NCBI GenBank assembly: GCA_963739005.1
Contig: CAVTYQ010000001.1
Coordinates: 248,001-312,000, forward strand
DNA: 64,000 nucleotides
Direction of reading: 5' to 3'
Source of the DNA: DASWJZ01 sp963739005
Lineage (GTDB): Bacteria > Pseudomonadota > Alphaproteobacteria > Rhizobiales > Afifellaceae
Below the pieces are notes generated by a model, which was not told where the DNA came from, did no database searches, and worked only from the letters and a program-made list of their open reading frames with translations. Numbering within the stretch: position 1 is the stretch's first letter; the number at the start of each line of letters is the position of its first letter. Below, in pieces: positions 52,380 to 61,328 of this stretch. The translations under genes and the position numbers were made by a program.

Positions 52380-53452
52380 CCGTCCTCCTGGAAAAGCAGG
52401 GCCGTCGCACCGAGGGTCAGCGCGACGATAGGCGGCAGCCAAGCCGCCAGCACTGGGTCGATGATCCCGTTCCCGCCCAGGTCGCCGGCGATCCTGCTGA
52501 AAGCATAAAGCAGAAAGCCAATAGTGGCGCCAGTAAGGATGAGCCGCCAAGTCCCCCCGTAGCGGGTCAGCCTGAGGCTCACGGTCGCCGCAATCAGCAC
52601 CATCGCGACGAGGAAAAGCGGGCGGTTCAAAAGTGTGTGGAAAGCCACGCGGAAGGGGTCTGGGTTGCGGCCGGTTCGCTCCGCCGTCTCGATGAAGCCC
52701 GGAAGCGACCATACCGAAATCGTCTCGGGCTCGACAAACCGGCGCTCCACTTCGCCGGCAGTCAGCGACGTCGGCAATTCGTAGCGGTCGACCTTGTGCG
52801 GCGCGCTCTCCGCCGACACGACCACGGCGTCGGTCAGGACCCACCGGCCCGGGGAGTATTCCCCGCGCGGCGCCTCGACTTTCTCGCGGAACCGGCCGGC
52901 CGCGTCGTAGACGAACGCGGTCACCCCGAGGATCGCCGCGCTGCCCTCTTCTGCAGAGGCGAGATGCACGATTGACGAGCCGCCGCCTCCCTCCTGCCTG
53001 AACCAGTACCCGAAGCCCCAGGTCGTCTTGCCAAGGAGTTCAGCCTCGATGTTGTCGGACCGCTCCTGCATGCTCGTGGCGAGCGGGTTCAAGAATGCCG
53101 TGGCGGCGGCGCCGAACAGCAGGGCAACAGCAAAGGGCGCGCGCAGGAAACCCCATACGGATACGCCGCTCGCGCGGACTACGACGAGCTCCAGCTTGCG
53201 CGACAGGTCGATGAGGCTGAGGAGCGCCGCGAAAAGAAAAGCAAAGGGGAGCGCGATGTCGAGCAATGTCGGGACGTGCATCGCAGCAAGCGTCAGTCCG
53301 AGCAGGCCGGTGAAGCCTTCCTCGTCGCTGAAGCGGCGCAGCACTTCCACGTAGTCGGCCAGGAAAATGACGAGGCTGCCGAAGGCAAGCATGAGAACCA
53401 GCGTGCCGATGAAACGCCGGGCGATGTAGCGGCTGAGCACGCGCGGCGTCAT
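52376..53452 (-). CDS. lptG: LPS export ABC transporter permease LptG
   Basis: One of two permeases of the LptB2FG complex that extracts LPS from the inner membrane. The 358-residue protein has six membrane segments, three at each end (FIGTLVLMLAFGSLVIFLAD, LDIALPFAFLFAALLSLI, then LVAMVLIAATVSL), with a periplasmic beta-jellyroll between. Start at ATG 53452 overlaps the lptF stop by 4 bp; the coupling helix SRKLELVVVRASGVSVW is present. Confidence 0.95.
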   Translation of the reverse strand: MTPRVLSRYIARRFIGTLVLMLAFGSLVIFLADYVEVLRRFSDEEGFTGLLGLTLAAMHVPTLLDIALPFAFLFAALLSLIDLSRKLELVVVRASGVSVWGFLRAPFAVALLFGAAATAFLNPLATSMQERSDNIEAELLGKTTWGFGYWFRQEGGGGSSIVHLASAEEGSAAILGVTAFVYDAAGRFREKVEAPRGEYSPGRWVLTDAVVVSAESAPHKVDRYELPTSLTAGEVERRFVEPETISVWSLPGFIETAERTGRNPDPFRVAFHTLLNRPLFLVAMVLIAATVSLRLTRYGGTWRLILTGATIGFLLYAFSRIAGDLGGNGIIDPVLAAWLPPIVALTLGATALLFQEDG

Positions 53453-54642
53453 TGCTGGCCATCGAAGTCGGCGCTCGCCGCGGCAAGGCGCGGGCGAGAC
53501 CCACGCCGGGCACCGATCATGCGGTCCCAACCGGACTCGACAAAGCGCGGTATCGGCAGACGTGCGTCGAGAATCATCGCCACGATGCCGAAGCCTATTC
53601 CCGACAACGGGATTGCATAGAGAAACGGAAACGCGGAGGGAAAATTCATGCCGATCGAAGCCGTGGCGAAGCCGGCGATTCGAAGCACCGCGCAAAACAG
53701 CACGCAGGCAGCGATCGCGAAGCTGCGATCCTGGCGGTTGGTGCGCGGTCGCCCGAGGAAGGCAAGCGCGGCGAGCGCAAAGACGAGCGTATAGAGGGGC
53801 GCCGTTATGCGATTGTGAAGCTCGAAGACGACCCTGCGGGAGGTCGGGGCTATGGTCGAGTCGGTGGGGTCGGGCTCGAGCAGGTAGAGCGTCGATCTCT
53901 CCCTGGCCTTGTAGATCGCGCTCGCGTTCGGCGAGCCGAGCTGGCTCAGGTCCAGCGCGTAAGTCTCGAAGTTGACCACGTTGGTCTCGCCGGTGGCGCG
54001 ATCCTGGCGTATCAGGTCGCCGCTCTGCAGGACCAGAAACGATCCGCCGGCGCGCTCCAGGAGCAGACCATGCGCCGCGCTGTACTGTGCGGTCTCCTTC
54101 GGATCGCGGTCATCGTTGATGAAGATGTCGCGGAAACTGCCGTCCGGCGCCTTCTCCCGGATATGCATCGTCAGCCCCTCGTCGACCGAACGGAAGCCAC
54201 CGTCCTGCACGAGTGCGGCGATGACGTTGGCGCGAACATGGGTCACGAGCTCGCGAAGCACCCCGAGGCTCGCGGGCGCGATGACGTGGTAGGAGATTGC
54301 GAGCCCGAGGGTCACGAACAGTCCGAGGACGAGGATCGGGCGGTTGATGGTGCTGCGCGAGGCGCCGGCGGCGGCGATCACCGGAAGCTCGCTGTCGTTG
54401 GTGAGCCCGTTCAGCGTCAGAATCGCGGCGGCAAGGAAGGCGATCGGTGCGACGACCTGGATCAGCGCCGGGAGCGCCACGATCGTCATCAGCAGGAAGG
54501 TCCAGATCGCCTGGCCCTTGGAGGTCACGACGTCGAGCCTTGCGAGCACCTGGGTGACCCACAGCGTGGCAATTACCGCACACAGCGCGAGGAAGAAGGT
54601 GTAGCTTGCGCGCCGCAGCACGTAGCGCTCGATGAGCGGCAT
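53449..54642 (-). CDS. lptF: LPS export ABC transporter permease LptF
   Basis: Partner permease of LptG. The 397-residue protein starts MPLIERYVLRRASYTFFLAL, with three N-terminal and three C-terminal membrane segments around a periplasmic jellyroll; the coupling region NDSELPVIAAAGASRSTINR is recognisable. Start at ATG 54642 has AGAGG 9 nt upstream. First gene of lptF-lptG-lptD-surA-pdxA-rsmA, divergent from pepA. Confidence 0.95.
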   Translation of the reverse strand: MPLIERYVLRRASYTFFLALCAVIATLWVTQVLARLDVVTSKGQAIWTFLLMTIVALPALIQVVAPIAFLAAAILTLNGLTNDSELPVIAAAGASRSTINRPILVLGLFVTLGLAISYHVIAPASLGVLRELVTHVRANVIAALVQDGGFRSVDEGLTMHIREKAPDGSFRDIFINDDRDPKETAQYSAAHGLLLERAGGSFLVLQSGDLIRQDRATGETNVVNFETYALDLSQLGSPNASAIYKARERSTLYLLEPDPTDSTIAPTSRRVVFELHNRITAPLYTLVFALAALAFLGRPRTNRQDRSFAIAACVLFCAVLRIAGFATASIGMNFPSAFPFLYAIPLSGIGFGIVAMILDARLPIPRFVESGWDRMIGARRGSRPRLAAASADFDGQQ

Positions 54643-54742
54643 CAGGACAGGCCTCTGTCGCGGTCGACGGGAGCCCCACGGCGGATACGGCCGAACATGC
54701 CACGCACAGCAGACTCCCACCCGCCCCGGTTTCTCGCCACAC

Positions 54743-54771
54743 TTGACGCCGGCTACCCGGGCCCTGCTATC
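54743..54771 (+). promoter_or_regulatory. Probable pepA promoter
   Basis: TTGACG (54743-54748), 17 bp, GCTATC (54766-54771). Transcription would start about 40 bp before the pepA ATG. It lies in the 175-bp region divergent to lptF. Confidence 0.45.
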
Positions 54772-54817
54772 CCCGGACTCAGGTTATGAAGCCTGTTCAA
54801 ACCCGTGAGGCAATACG

Positions 54818-56326
54818 ATGGCCGACCGTGTCGCGATCAATTTCACCAGGCTAGCGGCCCCCGATTCTGGCGCCGCCGTGGTCCTGACCGACCAGAGCCT
54901 GAAGCTCGGGCGCCGCTCGGCCGCCCTCGACGAGGCGGCCGGAGGCCGATTTTCCCGGGCGGCGGCGGCGGCGAAATTCAAGGGCGCGGCGCTGAAATCG
55001 ATGCAGCTCCTGGCGCCCTCGGGGTCCGATCTCGACAAGATCGTGTTCGTCGGGCTTGGCGACCCCTCAAAGCTCACACCCCTCGATTGGCCGAAGCTCG
55101 GCGGGACGATTGCGGCCATCGCGGGCGGCGCGACCGCCGTCACAGTCCTGCTCGAGCGGCCGGACGGGCACGCCGTGAGCGCCCAGGAGGCGGCCGATGT
55201 CGCGCTCGGGATAAAGCTCCGCGCTTACGGCTTCGACAAATACAAAACGAAGAAGAAGGACGACGAGGAGACGCCGAAGGCGCTGAATTTCACCATCGCG
55301 ACGGCCAATCCCACGGCGGCGGAGCGGGCATGGGTCGCGGCCTCAGCCGTCGCCGACGGGGTGGCGTTCGCGCGCGACCTCGTCAACGAGCCGGCGAACG
55401 CCCTCGGCCCTGTCGAGTTCGCCGAGCAGCTGAAGGGGCTCTCCAAGCTCGGCGTCGACGTGAAGGTGCTCGGAGAGGCTGAAATCCGCCGAGCCAAGAT
55501 GGGCGCTCTCCTTGGCGTCTCGCAGGGTTCGGAGCGCCCGCCGCGCGTCGTGCTGATGCATTGGTGGGGCGGACGCGAGAAGGAGAAGCCCGTCGCCTTC
55601 GTCGGGAAAGGAGTGGTCTTCGATACCGGAGGCATCTCCATCAAGCCCGCCGCCGGCATGGAGGACATGAAGGGCGATATGGGCGGCGCAGCCGCGGTGT
55701 CGGGACTCATGCGGGCGCTCGCGCTCCGCAAGGCGAAGGTGAATGCCGTCGGCATCGTCGGCCTTGTGGAGAACATGCCGGACGGGAAGGCGCAGCGACC
55801 GGGCGACATCGTGACCTCCATGTCGGGGCAGACGGTCGAGGTGCTGAACACCGACGCGGAGGGGCGGCTCGTCCTCGCCGACCTTCTGACTTATGTGCAG
55901 AAGAGCGACAAGCCCGTCGCGATGGTCGACCTCGCGACGCTGACCGGCGCCATCCTGGTTGCGCTCGGCAACCAGCACGCGGGGCTCTTCTCCAACAGCG
56001 ACGAACTTGCGAACGCACTGACGGAAGCGGGCACGGCGACGGGCGAGAAGATCTGGCGCATGCCGCTCAACGCCGAATACGACAAGCTGATCGACTCGAA
56101 GAACGCCGACATGAAGAACATCGGCGGACGCCACGCCGGCGCGATCACGGGCGCGCAGTTCATCCAGCGGTTCGTCGAGAACAATACGCCGTGGGCCCAC
56201 CTCGACGTCGCCGGGACCGCGATGGGCTCGCCGGCGAGCGAGACCAACCAGTCGTGGGGCTCCGGCTGGGGCGTGCGGCTCCTGAACGAATATGTGCACG
56301 CCCGCTTCGAGCGGCGGAGAGGATAA
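54818..56326 (+). CDS. pepA: Leucyl aminopeptidase
   Basis: Two-metal M17 aminopeptidase. The 502-residue protein has the non-catalytic N-terminal domain and the catalytic C-terminal domain with KGVVFDTGGISIKPAAGMEDMK (metal Lys and Asp), the family signature NTDAEGRL near 344-351 and VDLATLTGA. PepA also binds DNA in some bacteria. It is followed by holC, as in many proteobacteria. Confidence 0.97.
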   Translation: MADRVAINFTRLAAPDSGAAVVLTDQSLKLGRRSAALDEAAGGRFSRAAAAAKFKGAALKSMQLLAPSGSDLDKIVFVGLGDPSKLTPLDWPKLGGTIAAIAGGATAVTVLLERPDGHAVSAQEAADVALGIKLRAYGFDKYKTKKKDDEETPKALNFTIATANPTAAERAWVAASAVADGVAFARDLVNEPANALGPVEFAEQLKGLSKLGVDVKVLGEAEIRRAKMGALLGVSQGSERPPRVVLMHWWGGREKEKPVAFVGKGVVFDTGGISIKPAAGMEDMKGDMGGAAAVSGLMRALALRKAKVNAVGIVGLVENMPDGKAQRPGDIVTSMSGQTVEVLNTDAEGRLVLADLLTYVQKSDKPVAMVDLATLTGAILVALGNQHAGLFSNSDELANALTEAGTATGEKIWRMPLNAEYDKLIDSKNADMKNIGGRHAGAITGAQFIQRFVENNTPWAHLDVAGTAMGSPASETNQSWGSGWGVRLLNEYVHARFERRRG

Positions 56327-56336
56327 CGCGAGCGCC

Positions 56337-56786
56337 GTGGCCGAGGTCCTTTTCTATCACCTCGAGCGGCAGTCGCTTGAGGCGGCGCTGCCCGGCCTCT
56401 TGCAGCGAAGCCTGGAGCGCGGCTGGCGCGCCGTCGTGAAGGTCGGCTCCGAGGAGCGCCTTGAGGCGCTCAACGCGCATCTTTGGTCCTTCGACGATGC
56501 TGCGTTCCTGCCGCATGGCTCAGCGGCGGACGGGAACGCCGACAAGCAGCCGATCTTTCTTACGACCGGGGAGGACAATCCGAATGCGGCGGCGGTCCGC
56601 TTCCTCGTCGACGGCGCCGAGGCGCCCGATCTTTCGGGCTACGAGCGCACCGTCTTCATTTTCGATGCCGCCGACAGCGAGGCCGTCGGGCGGTCGCGCG
56701 AAGCCTGGAAGACGGCACGTGTGGGCGGTCACGAGGCCACCTATTGGCGGCAGGACGAGAACGGCCGCTGGGCGAAGCAGGCCTGA
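56337..56786 (+). CDS. holC: DNA polymerase III subunit chi
   Basis: Clamp-loader accessory subunit that binds SSB. The 149-residue protein begins at GTG (VAEVLFYHLERQSLEAALPG) and shows LLQRSLERGWRAVVKVGS, LWSFDDAAFLPHG and HEATYWRQDENGRW, the family blocks. It starts 10 bp after pepA. Confidence 0.93.
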   Translation: MAEVLFYHLERQSLEAALPGLLQRSLERGWRAVVKVGSEERLEALNAHLWSFDDAAFLPHGSAADGNADKQPIFLTTGEDNPNAAAVRFLVDGAEAPDLSGYERTVFIFDAADSEAVGRSREAWKTARVGGHEATYWRQDENGRWAKQA

Positions 56787-56885
56787 GAAAAGTCTCTGCG
56801 CGCGCCATCTTCAAAGTCTTGAGCGCCGGGAGTAGTTTCGCACAGCTCGGCTCCGTTCGCGTGCCGGGTTGGGAGGACGTTTTCC

Positions 56886-57344
56886 ATGGTCACACTTTCG
56901 CGTCTCGTCGCGCTCGCCGCGGCGGCCGGCTTTGCTGTACTCAGTCCAGCCGGAGGAGCCTTCGCCGCAGATATGCAGTCGATGAAGTTCGTCGAGCACG
57001 CAGAGACCGACACCGTCACCGACACCGGTGATGAGGACGACAGCGTCGGCGATATCCTCACTTTCGCCAACAAAGTCTTCGACGAGGCGAACAAGGACCA
57101 GGTCGGGACGGACAACGGCTGGTGCGTGCGCACTGTGGTCGGCGTGGCCTGGGAATGCTTTTGGACGCTGACCCTGAAGGACGGCCAGATGACCGTCGAG
57201 GGCCCCTTCCTCGACGCCGGCGATTCCGTTCTCGCGGTGACCGGCGGGACGGGCACCTATTCCGGCGCCAAGGGCGAGATGGCCTTGCACGCGCGCAACG
57301 CCGAAGGCACCGAATACGACTTCGGCTACTCGATCGCGCACTAA
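56886..57344 (+). CDS. Secreted protein with allene-oxide-cyclase/dirigent-like barrel
   Basis: A 152-residue protein with a signal peptide (LVALAAAAGFAVLSPAGGAFA). The mature part has SVGDILTFANKVFDEANK, NGWCVRTVVG, ECFWTLTLKDGQMTVEG and VTGGTGTYSGAKGEM, the pattern of the allene oxide cyclase/dirigent beta-barrel (G-x2-C, W-E-C, G-G-T-G-x-Y). Such secreted bacterial homologues are common but uncharacterised; no jasmonate chemistry is implied. It converges on the ABC-F gene with a 2-bp gap. Confidence 0.78.
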   Translation: MVTLSRLVALAAAAGFAVLSPAGGAFAADMQSMKFVEHAETDTVTDTGDEDDSVGDILTFANKVFDEANKDQVGTDNGWCVRTVVGVAWECFWTLTLKDGQMTVEGPFLDAGDSVLAVTGGTGTYSGAKGEMALHARNAEGTEYDFGYSIAH

Positions 57345-57346
57345 GC

Positions 57347-59242
57347 TCAGCCGGCGACAGCCTCTTCCGCCTCGAGCTCGGCCGAAAGGTCGAGCCAATC
57401 GGATTCCGCCCGGGCGAAGTCGTGCACGCGCTCGGCGCGCGCCTTGGCGAGACGCGCCGCGCCCTCCGGGTCGCCGGAATAGAGATCGGGTGCCGCGAGC
57501 TGCCGATCGAGGTCCGCGATCTCGTTGCGGAGCTTCTCGATCGACCGCTCGCAGTCCTTGATCTTCTTGCGGAGCGGCGCCAGCGCCTCACGGCGCTGCG
57601 CCGCTTCGCGGCGCGTGTCCTTCGGTGACGATGAGGGCTGCGTCTTCGCAAGCGCTTCCTCGGCTCGACCAGGGGTGGCGATGCCGAGCACCATGCGGCG
57701 ATAGTCCTCGATGTCGCCATCGAAGGGTTTGACCGTGCCGTCTGCGACGAGCCAGAGCCGGTCGGCGCAGGCTTCGATCAGATGGCGGTCGTGGGTGACG
57801 AGGATCACCGCGCCGGAATAGTCGTTCAGCGCGTGGACCAGCGCCTCGCGGCTATCGATGTCGAGGTGATTGGTCGGCTCGTCGAGGATCAGGAGCTGCG
57901 GCGCGCCGAAGGCGGCGAGCCCCATCATCAGCCTCGCCTTCTCGCCGCCCGACAGCTTCTCCGCGGCGGTCGCCATCTTCTCCGTCGTCAGGCCCATCTG
58001 CGCGGTGCGGGCGCGAACCTTCGCCTCGGGAGCGCCGGGCATCAGCTGGCGCACGTGATCGTAGGCGGAGAACTCCGGCCGCAGCACCTCCAGCTGATGT
58101 TGCGCGAAGAATCCGATCTTGAGCTTCGAGGCGCGGGTGACCGTGCCGGTCTCCGGCGCGAGACTCTCCGCCACGAGCTTGGCGAAGGTCGACTTGCCGT
58201 TGCCGTTCTGCCCCAGCAGCGCAATGCGGTCGTCGTCGTCGATCCTGAGATCGAGGTGGGAGAGCACGGGGCGGCCCGGCGTGTAGCCCACGGACACGCC
58301 CTCCATGCGAATGATCGGCGGCGAAAGCGGCTTCTCCGGGGCGGGGAAGCGGAAGGGGATCGCATGCTCCTGCGTGATCTCGGCGATCGGCTGCAGCTTG
58401 GCGATGGCCTTCAGGCGCGACTGCGCCTGGCGCGCCTTTGTCGCCTTGGCGCGGAAGCGGTCGACGAAAGCCTGCATGTGCTTGCGCTCGGCCATCTGCT
58501 TGACGCGCTGTTTTTCCTGCAGCACTTGCCGCTCGCGATATTGCCGCTCGAAAGAATCGTAGCCGCCGCGCCAGAGCGTCAGTTTCCGGTCGGCGAGGTG
58601 GACGATTGAGTTCACGGCCGTGTTGAGAAGATCGCGGTCGTGGCTGATGACGATTACGGTGTGCGGGTAGCGCGCGAGATAGCGCTCGAGCCACAGCGTG
58701 CCTTCGAGGTCGAGGTAGTTGGTCGGCTCGTCGAGCAGGAGCAGATCCGGCTCATCGAAGAGGAGCGCGGCGAGGGCGACGCGCATGCGCCAGCCGCCGG
58801 AAAAATCCGAGCAAGGACGGAGCTGCGCCGCGGCGTCGAAGCCGAGGCCGGCAAGGATGCGGGCGGCGCGCGCCTCCGCGGCATGCGCGCCTATGTCACT
58901 GAGGCGCATGTGGATTTCTGCGATGCGGTGAGGGTCCTGCGCATGCTCGGCTTCGCTGAGCAGCGTCGCGCGCTCGCGGTCGGCGGCGAGTACCGTCTCG
59001 ATCAGCGTCCGCGGGCCGGCCGGCGCCTCCTGCTCCACCCGGCCGATGCGCGTCCCCTTCGGAAGCGAGATCGACCCGGCGTCGGGCGCGAGCTCGCCGG
59101 CGATGGCGCGAAAGAGCGTCGTCTTCCCCGCGCCGTTCCGGCCGACAAGGCCGGTTTTCGCGCCTTGAGGCAGCGTCAGGCTCGCGCCCTCGATCAGGGG
59201 GCGGCCGGCGATGCGGAGCGTGAGGTCGGCGATCTGCAGCAT
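57347..59242 (-). CDS. ABC-F family ATP-binding protein (Uup/YheS type)
   Basis: A 631-residue soluble protein with two ABC cassettes and no membrane segment. Walker A motifs GRNGAGKTTLF near 33 and GQNGNGKSTF near 345; signatures DFSGGWRMR and KLSGGEKARL; Walker B LLLLDEPTNYLD and LLILDEPTNHLD. Between them lies the ABC-F linker with many Lys/Arg/Gln residues, and a coiled-coil C-terminal domain follows (KKIKDCERSIEKLRNEIADL). Likely binds the ribosomal E site; closer to YheS/Uup housekeeping members than to antibiotic-resistance ones. Confidence 0.94.
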   Translation of the reverse strand: MLQIADLTLRIAGRPLIEGASLTLPQGAKTGLVGRNGAGKTTLFRAIAGELAPDAGSISLPKGTRIGRVEQEAPAGPRTLIETVLAADRERATLLSEAEHAQDPHRIAEIHMRLSDIGAHAAEARAARILAGLGFDAAAQLRPCSDFSGGWRMRVALAALLFDEPDLLLLDEPTNYLDLEGTLWLERYLARYPHTVIVISHDRDLLNTAVNSIVHLADRKLTLWRGGYDSFERQYRERQVLQEKQRVKQMAERKHMQAFVDRFRAKATKARQAQSRLKAIAKLQPIAEITQEHAIPFRFPAPEKPLSPPIIRMEGVSVGYTPGRPVLSHLDLRIDDDDRIALLGQNGNGKSTFAKLVAESLAPETGTVTRASKLKIGFFAQHQLEVLRPEFSAYDHVRQLMPGAPEAKVRARTAQMGLTTEKMATAAEKLSGGEKARLMMGLAAFGAPQLLILDEPTNHLDIDSREALVHALNDYSGAVILVTHDRHLIEACADRLWLVADGTVKPFDGDIEDYRRMVLGIATPGRAEEALAKTQPSSSPKDTRREAAQRREALAPLRKKIKDCERSIEKLRNEIADLDRQLAAPDLYSGDPEGAARLAKARAERVHDFARAESDWLDLSAELEAEEAVAG

Positions 59243-59306
59243 CTCGCGAGCGTCTAGGCGACCGGACGGCGGAAAGGCAAGGCGGACCGCGTCGCGTGGT
59301 GGAAAT

Positions 59307-59340
59307 GAAGCGCGCCCGGGCCGAGGCCCGGGCGCGCTTC
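59307..59340 (-). terminator. Strong terminator after the OmpA-family gene
   Basis: A perfect 15-bp stem GAAGCGCGCCCGGGC / GCCCGGGCGCGCTTC with a 4-nt loop lies 20 bp past the OmpA-family stop. On the minus strand a short ATTT follows. The symmetry would also work for plus-strand transcripts. Confidence 0.7.
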
Positions 59341-59359
59341 GTTCGGCGAACCGTGATGC

Positions 59360-61255
59360 TTAGTTGTTCTGGGCCTGGAGAAGGTCCGTCAAGCGGCGGA
59401 TGGCGGCGCGGCGGTTCCGCCGTTCCGGGCCCAGCGTGTCGACCTTCAGGAACTGCTCGCCGTAGCCTTCGGTGACGAGGTTCTCCGGCGGGATGTCGAA
59501 GTTCTGCGACAATGCGGTCGCAACGGCCTCGGCGCGCTGATCGGAGAGGATCAGGTTGTCGTAGTCGGAGCCGACAGCGTCGGTGTGGCCCTCGATCAGA
59601 TAGACCTCGTCCGGGTTGTCGGCGATCACCTGCTCCATCACTTGGCCGAGCTCGTATAGCGCGCCCATCTGGTCGTTGCCGATGGTGGCACTGCCGAACT
59701 CGAAGGTGATGGTGTCGAGGTCGATGCGGGGGGAATAGGCGCGCACCTGTTCGTTCCGAAGCACCTCGTCGAGGGTATAGGCGCGTGGAACCGCCTGCAC
59801 CGGTGGGGCGAGAAGCGCTCGGCGGATGTCGCGGTCGGAGGCGTGGCCGAGGTCGACGATATAGCGGTCGCGCGGGATACGTACTTGCGGCGGCGGCACA
59901 TCGTAGAGGATCGGCGATGGCGGCGCCGCCTGGTTGTCGGCGTAGCGGTTGTCGATCAGCACGATCTCGCGGCCGTCCGGCAGGAAGCGGCTGCGCTTGA
60001 TGATGTTGCCGTTGCGGTCGCGGATGGTGACGATATCGACGCCGTGCGGCCGGTGCAGGGTCGTCCGCGTGCGGCCGTGCGGCAGGTCTTGGACCTCGAC
60101 GTCGTTGGCGCCGTAAAGCAGCCGGTCGCCGTCGTCGGGGACCACCGGCTCGACGTAGATGTTGCCGCCGCCGAGATCGATGATAACGCGGCCGCCCCGC
60201 TGCTCGACCACGTCGCCCTGATTCTGGTCGCGGTTCCACCAGGGATTGTCGCCGCCGCCGTGGTCGCGATTGGCCTGGCGATTGTGGTCGCGCCGGTTGT
60301 TGTTGTTGTTGCCGCCCTGGTTCTGGTCGGTCTGGTCAGGCTGCCCGCTGATCGCCTGCTGCAGCTGATCGAGGAGCTGTTCGCGGAGCGAACGGACCTT
60401 CTTGGCCTGCTCCGTATCGCCCTGCGCGTTGAGCTGCTGCTCGACGGTGGACTGCTCCGCCGGCGGCGGGCATTCCTGCCCCTGCGGACAAGGCGGCGTT
60501 GCGGCTGGCGGCTGCGCCGCTTCTTGCTGCTGCGGCTGCAGAGCGGGCTGTTGCTGGCCAGTCTCTTGCTGCTGTTGCTGCTGCCGGCGCTTGCGGTCGT
60601 TCGTCTGCTGGGTCGGCTCTTCAGCGGCCGGCTGTTGTGGCGCGGCCTGCTCCGCTGCCGCCGGCTGCTGCTCGGCCGGGGGCGGGCACTCCTGCCCCTC
60701 TGGGCAAGGCGGCGTCGTGGCCGGCGCGGGGGGCTGCGCAGCCTCCTGCTGCTGCGGCTGCTGCTCCTCAGGCTGTTGCTGGCCGGCGTCCTGCTGTTGC
60801 TGTTGTTGCCGGCGGCGCTTGCGGTCGTTCGTCTGCTGGGCGGGCTCTTCGGCAGCCGGCTGCTGCGGGGCGGCCTGTTCCTGTGCGGCCGGCTGCTGCT
60901 CTGCCGCTGGCGGGCACTCCTGCCCCTGCGGGCAGGTCTCGGTCGCGGCCGGCGCGGGCGGCTCAGCCGCTTGCTGTTCAGGCTGCTGCGCTTCGGGCTG
61001 TTGCTGGCCGGCGTCCTGCTGTTGCTGCTGATGCCGGCGCTTGCGGTCCTGTGTCTGCTGCTGATCCGGGGCCGGTTCTTCGGCTGCCGGTTGTTCGGCG
61101 GGCGGCGGGCACTCCTGCCCTTCGGGGCAGGGCTGCTGCGCATCGGTTTGCGCCAGCACGAGTGGTTTCAAGGAGGCTCGGTCGAGCGCGACTGCCGGAT
61201 AGCTCAGCGCGAATGGCAGCGCGGCACCGGCAAAGAGCAAAAATCGAAGTCTCAT
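59360..61255 (-). CDS. OmpA-family protein with Gln/Pro/Cys-rich repeat region
   Basis: A 631-residue envelope protein. Signal peptide to about residue 23; repeat-rich region 43-262 (separate entry); Asn/His/Arg-rich linker 310-345; a middle domain (VIIDLGGGNIYVEP, DIVTIRDRNGNIIKRSRFLPDGREIVLID) that recurs in Hyphomicrobiales OmpA-like proteins; and a C-terminal OmpA peptidoglycan-binding domain from about 510 with LIEGHTDAVG at 553-562 and the NRRAAIRR end. It presumably tethers the outer membrane to peptidoglycan. Start taken at ATG 61255, just before the signal peptide. Its own terminator follows. Confidence 0.9.
   Translation of the reverse strand: MRLRFLLFAGAALPFALSYPAVALDRASLKPLVLAQTDAQQPCPEGQECPPPAEQPAAEEPAPDQQQTQDRKRRHQQQQQDAGQQQPEAQQPEQQAAEPPAPAATETCPQGQECPPAAEQQPAAQEQAAPQQPAAEEPAQQTNDRKRRRQQQQQQDAGQQQPEEQQPQQQEAAQPPAPATTPPCPEGQECPPPAEQQPAAAEQAAPQQPAAEEPTQQTNDRKRRQQQQQQETGQQQPALQPQQQEAAQPPAATPPCPQGQECPPPAEQSTVEQQLNAQGDTEQAKKVRSLREQLLDQLQQAISGQPDQTDQNQGGNNNNNRRDHNRQANRDHGGGDNPWWNRDQNQGDVVEQRGGRVIIDLGGGNIYVEPVVPDDGDRLLYGANDVEVQDLPHGRTRTTLHRPHGVDIVTIRDRNGNIIKRSRFLPDGREIVLIDNRYADNQAAPPSPILYDVPPPQVRIPRDRYIVDLGHASDRDIRRALLAPPVQAVPRAYTLDEVLRNEQVRAYSPRIDLDTITFEFGSATIGNDQMGALYELGQVMEQVIADNPDEVYLIEGHTDAVGSDYDNLILSDQRAEAVATALSQNFDIPPENLVTEGYGEQFLKVDTLGPERRNRRAAIRRLTDLLQAQNN
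60470..61129 (-). repeat. Four CPxGQECPP units with polyGln and basic blocks, in the OmpA-family gene
   Basis: Residues 43, 108, 184 and 256 each begin the motif CP(E/Q)GQECPP. The three intervals (65, 76 and 72 residues) each hold an AEEPxxxQ block, the basic block DRKRR and a run of 5-6 Gln followed by (D/E)xGQQQP. The DNA copies are near-identical in places, so they are recent duplications. Confidence 0.9.
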
Positions 61256-61328
61256 AGGAATCGTTTCCCCGTTGACCAAGCCCCCTCGGTCACAGCGGCA
61301 ACGTGACTCGCCCGCTATCGTTCCGCAT

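Noticed and set aside
60470..61129. Regularly spaced DNA repeats that could suggest a CRISPR array
   Set aside because: The spacing is over 190 bp, the repeats are in frame, and both repeat and spacer code for the same low-complexity protein.
59843..61306. Plus-strand open frame antisense to the OmpA-family gene, Leu/Arg-rich
   Set aside because: It is the mirror of the Gln/Pro/Asn repeats (CAG read backward gives CTG Leu). No ribosome-binding site or domain.
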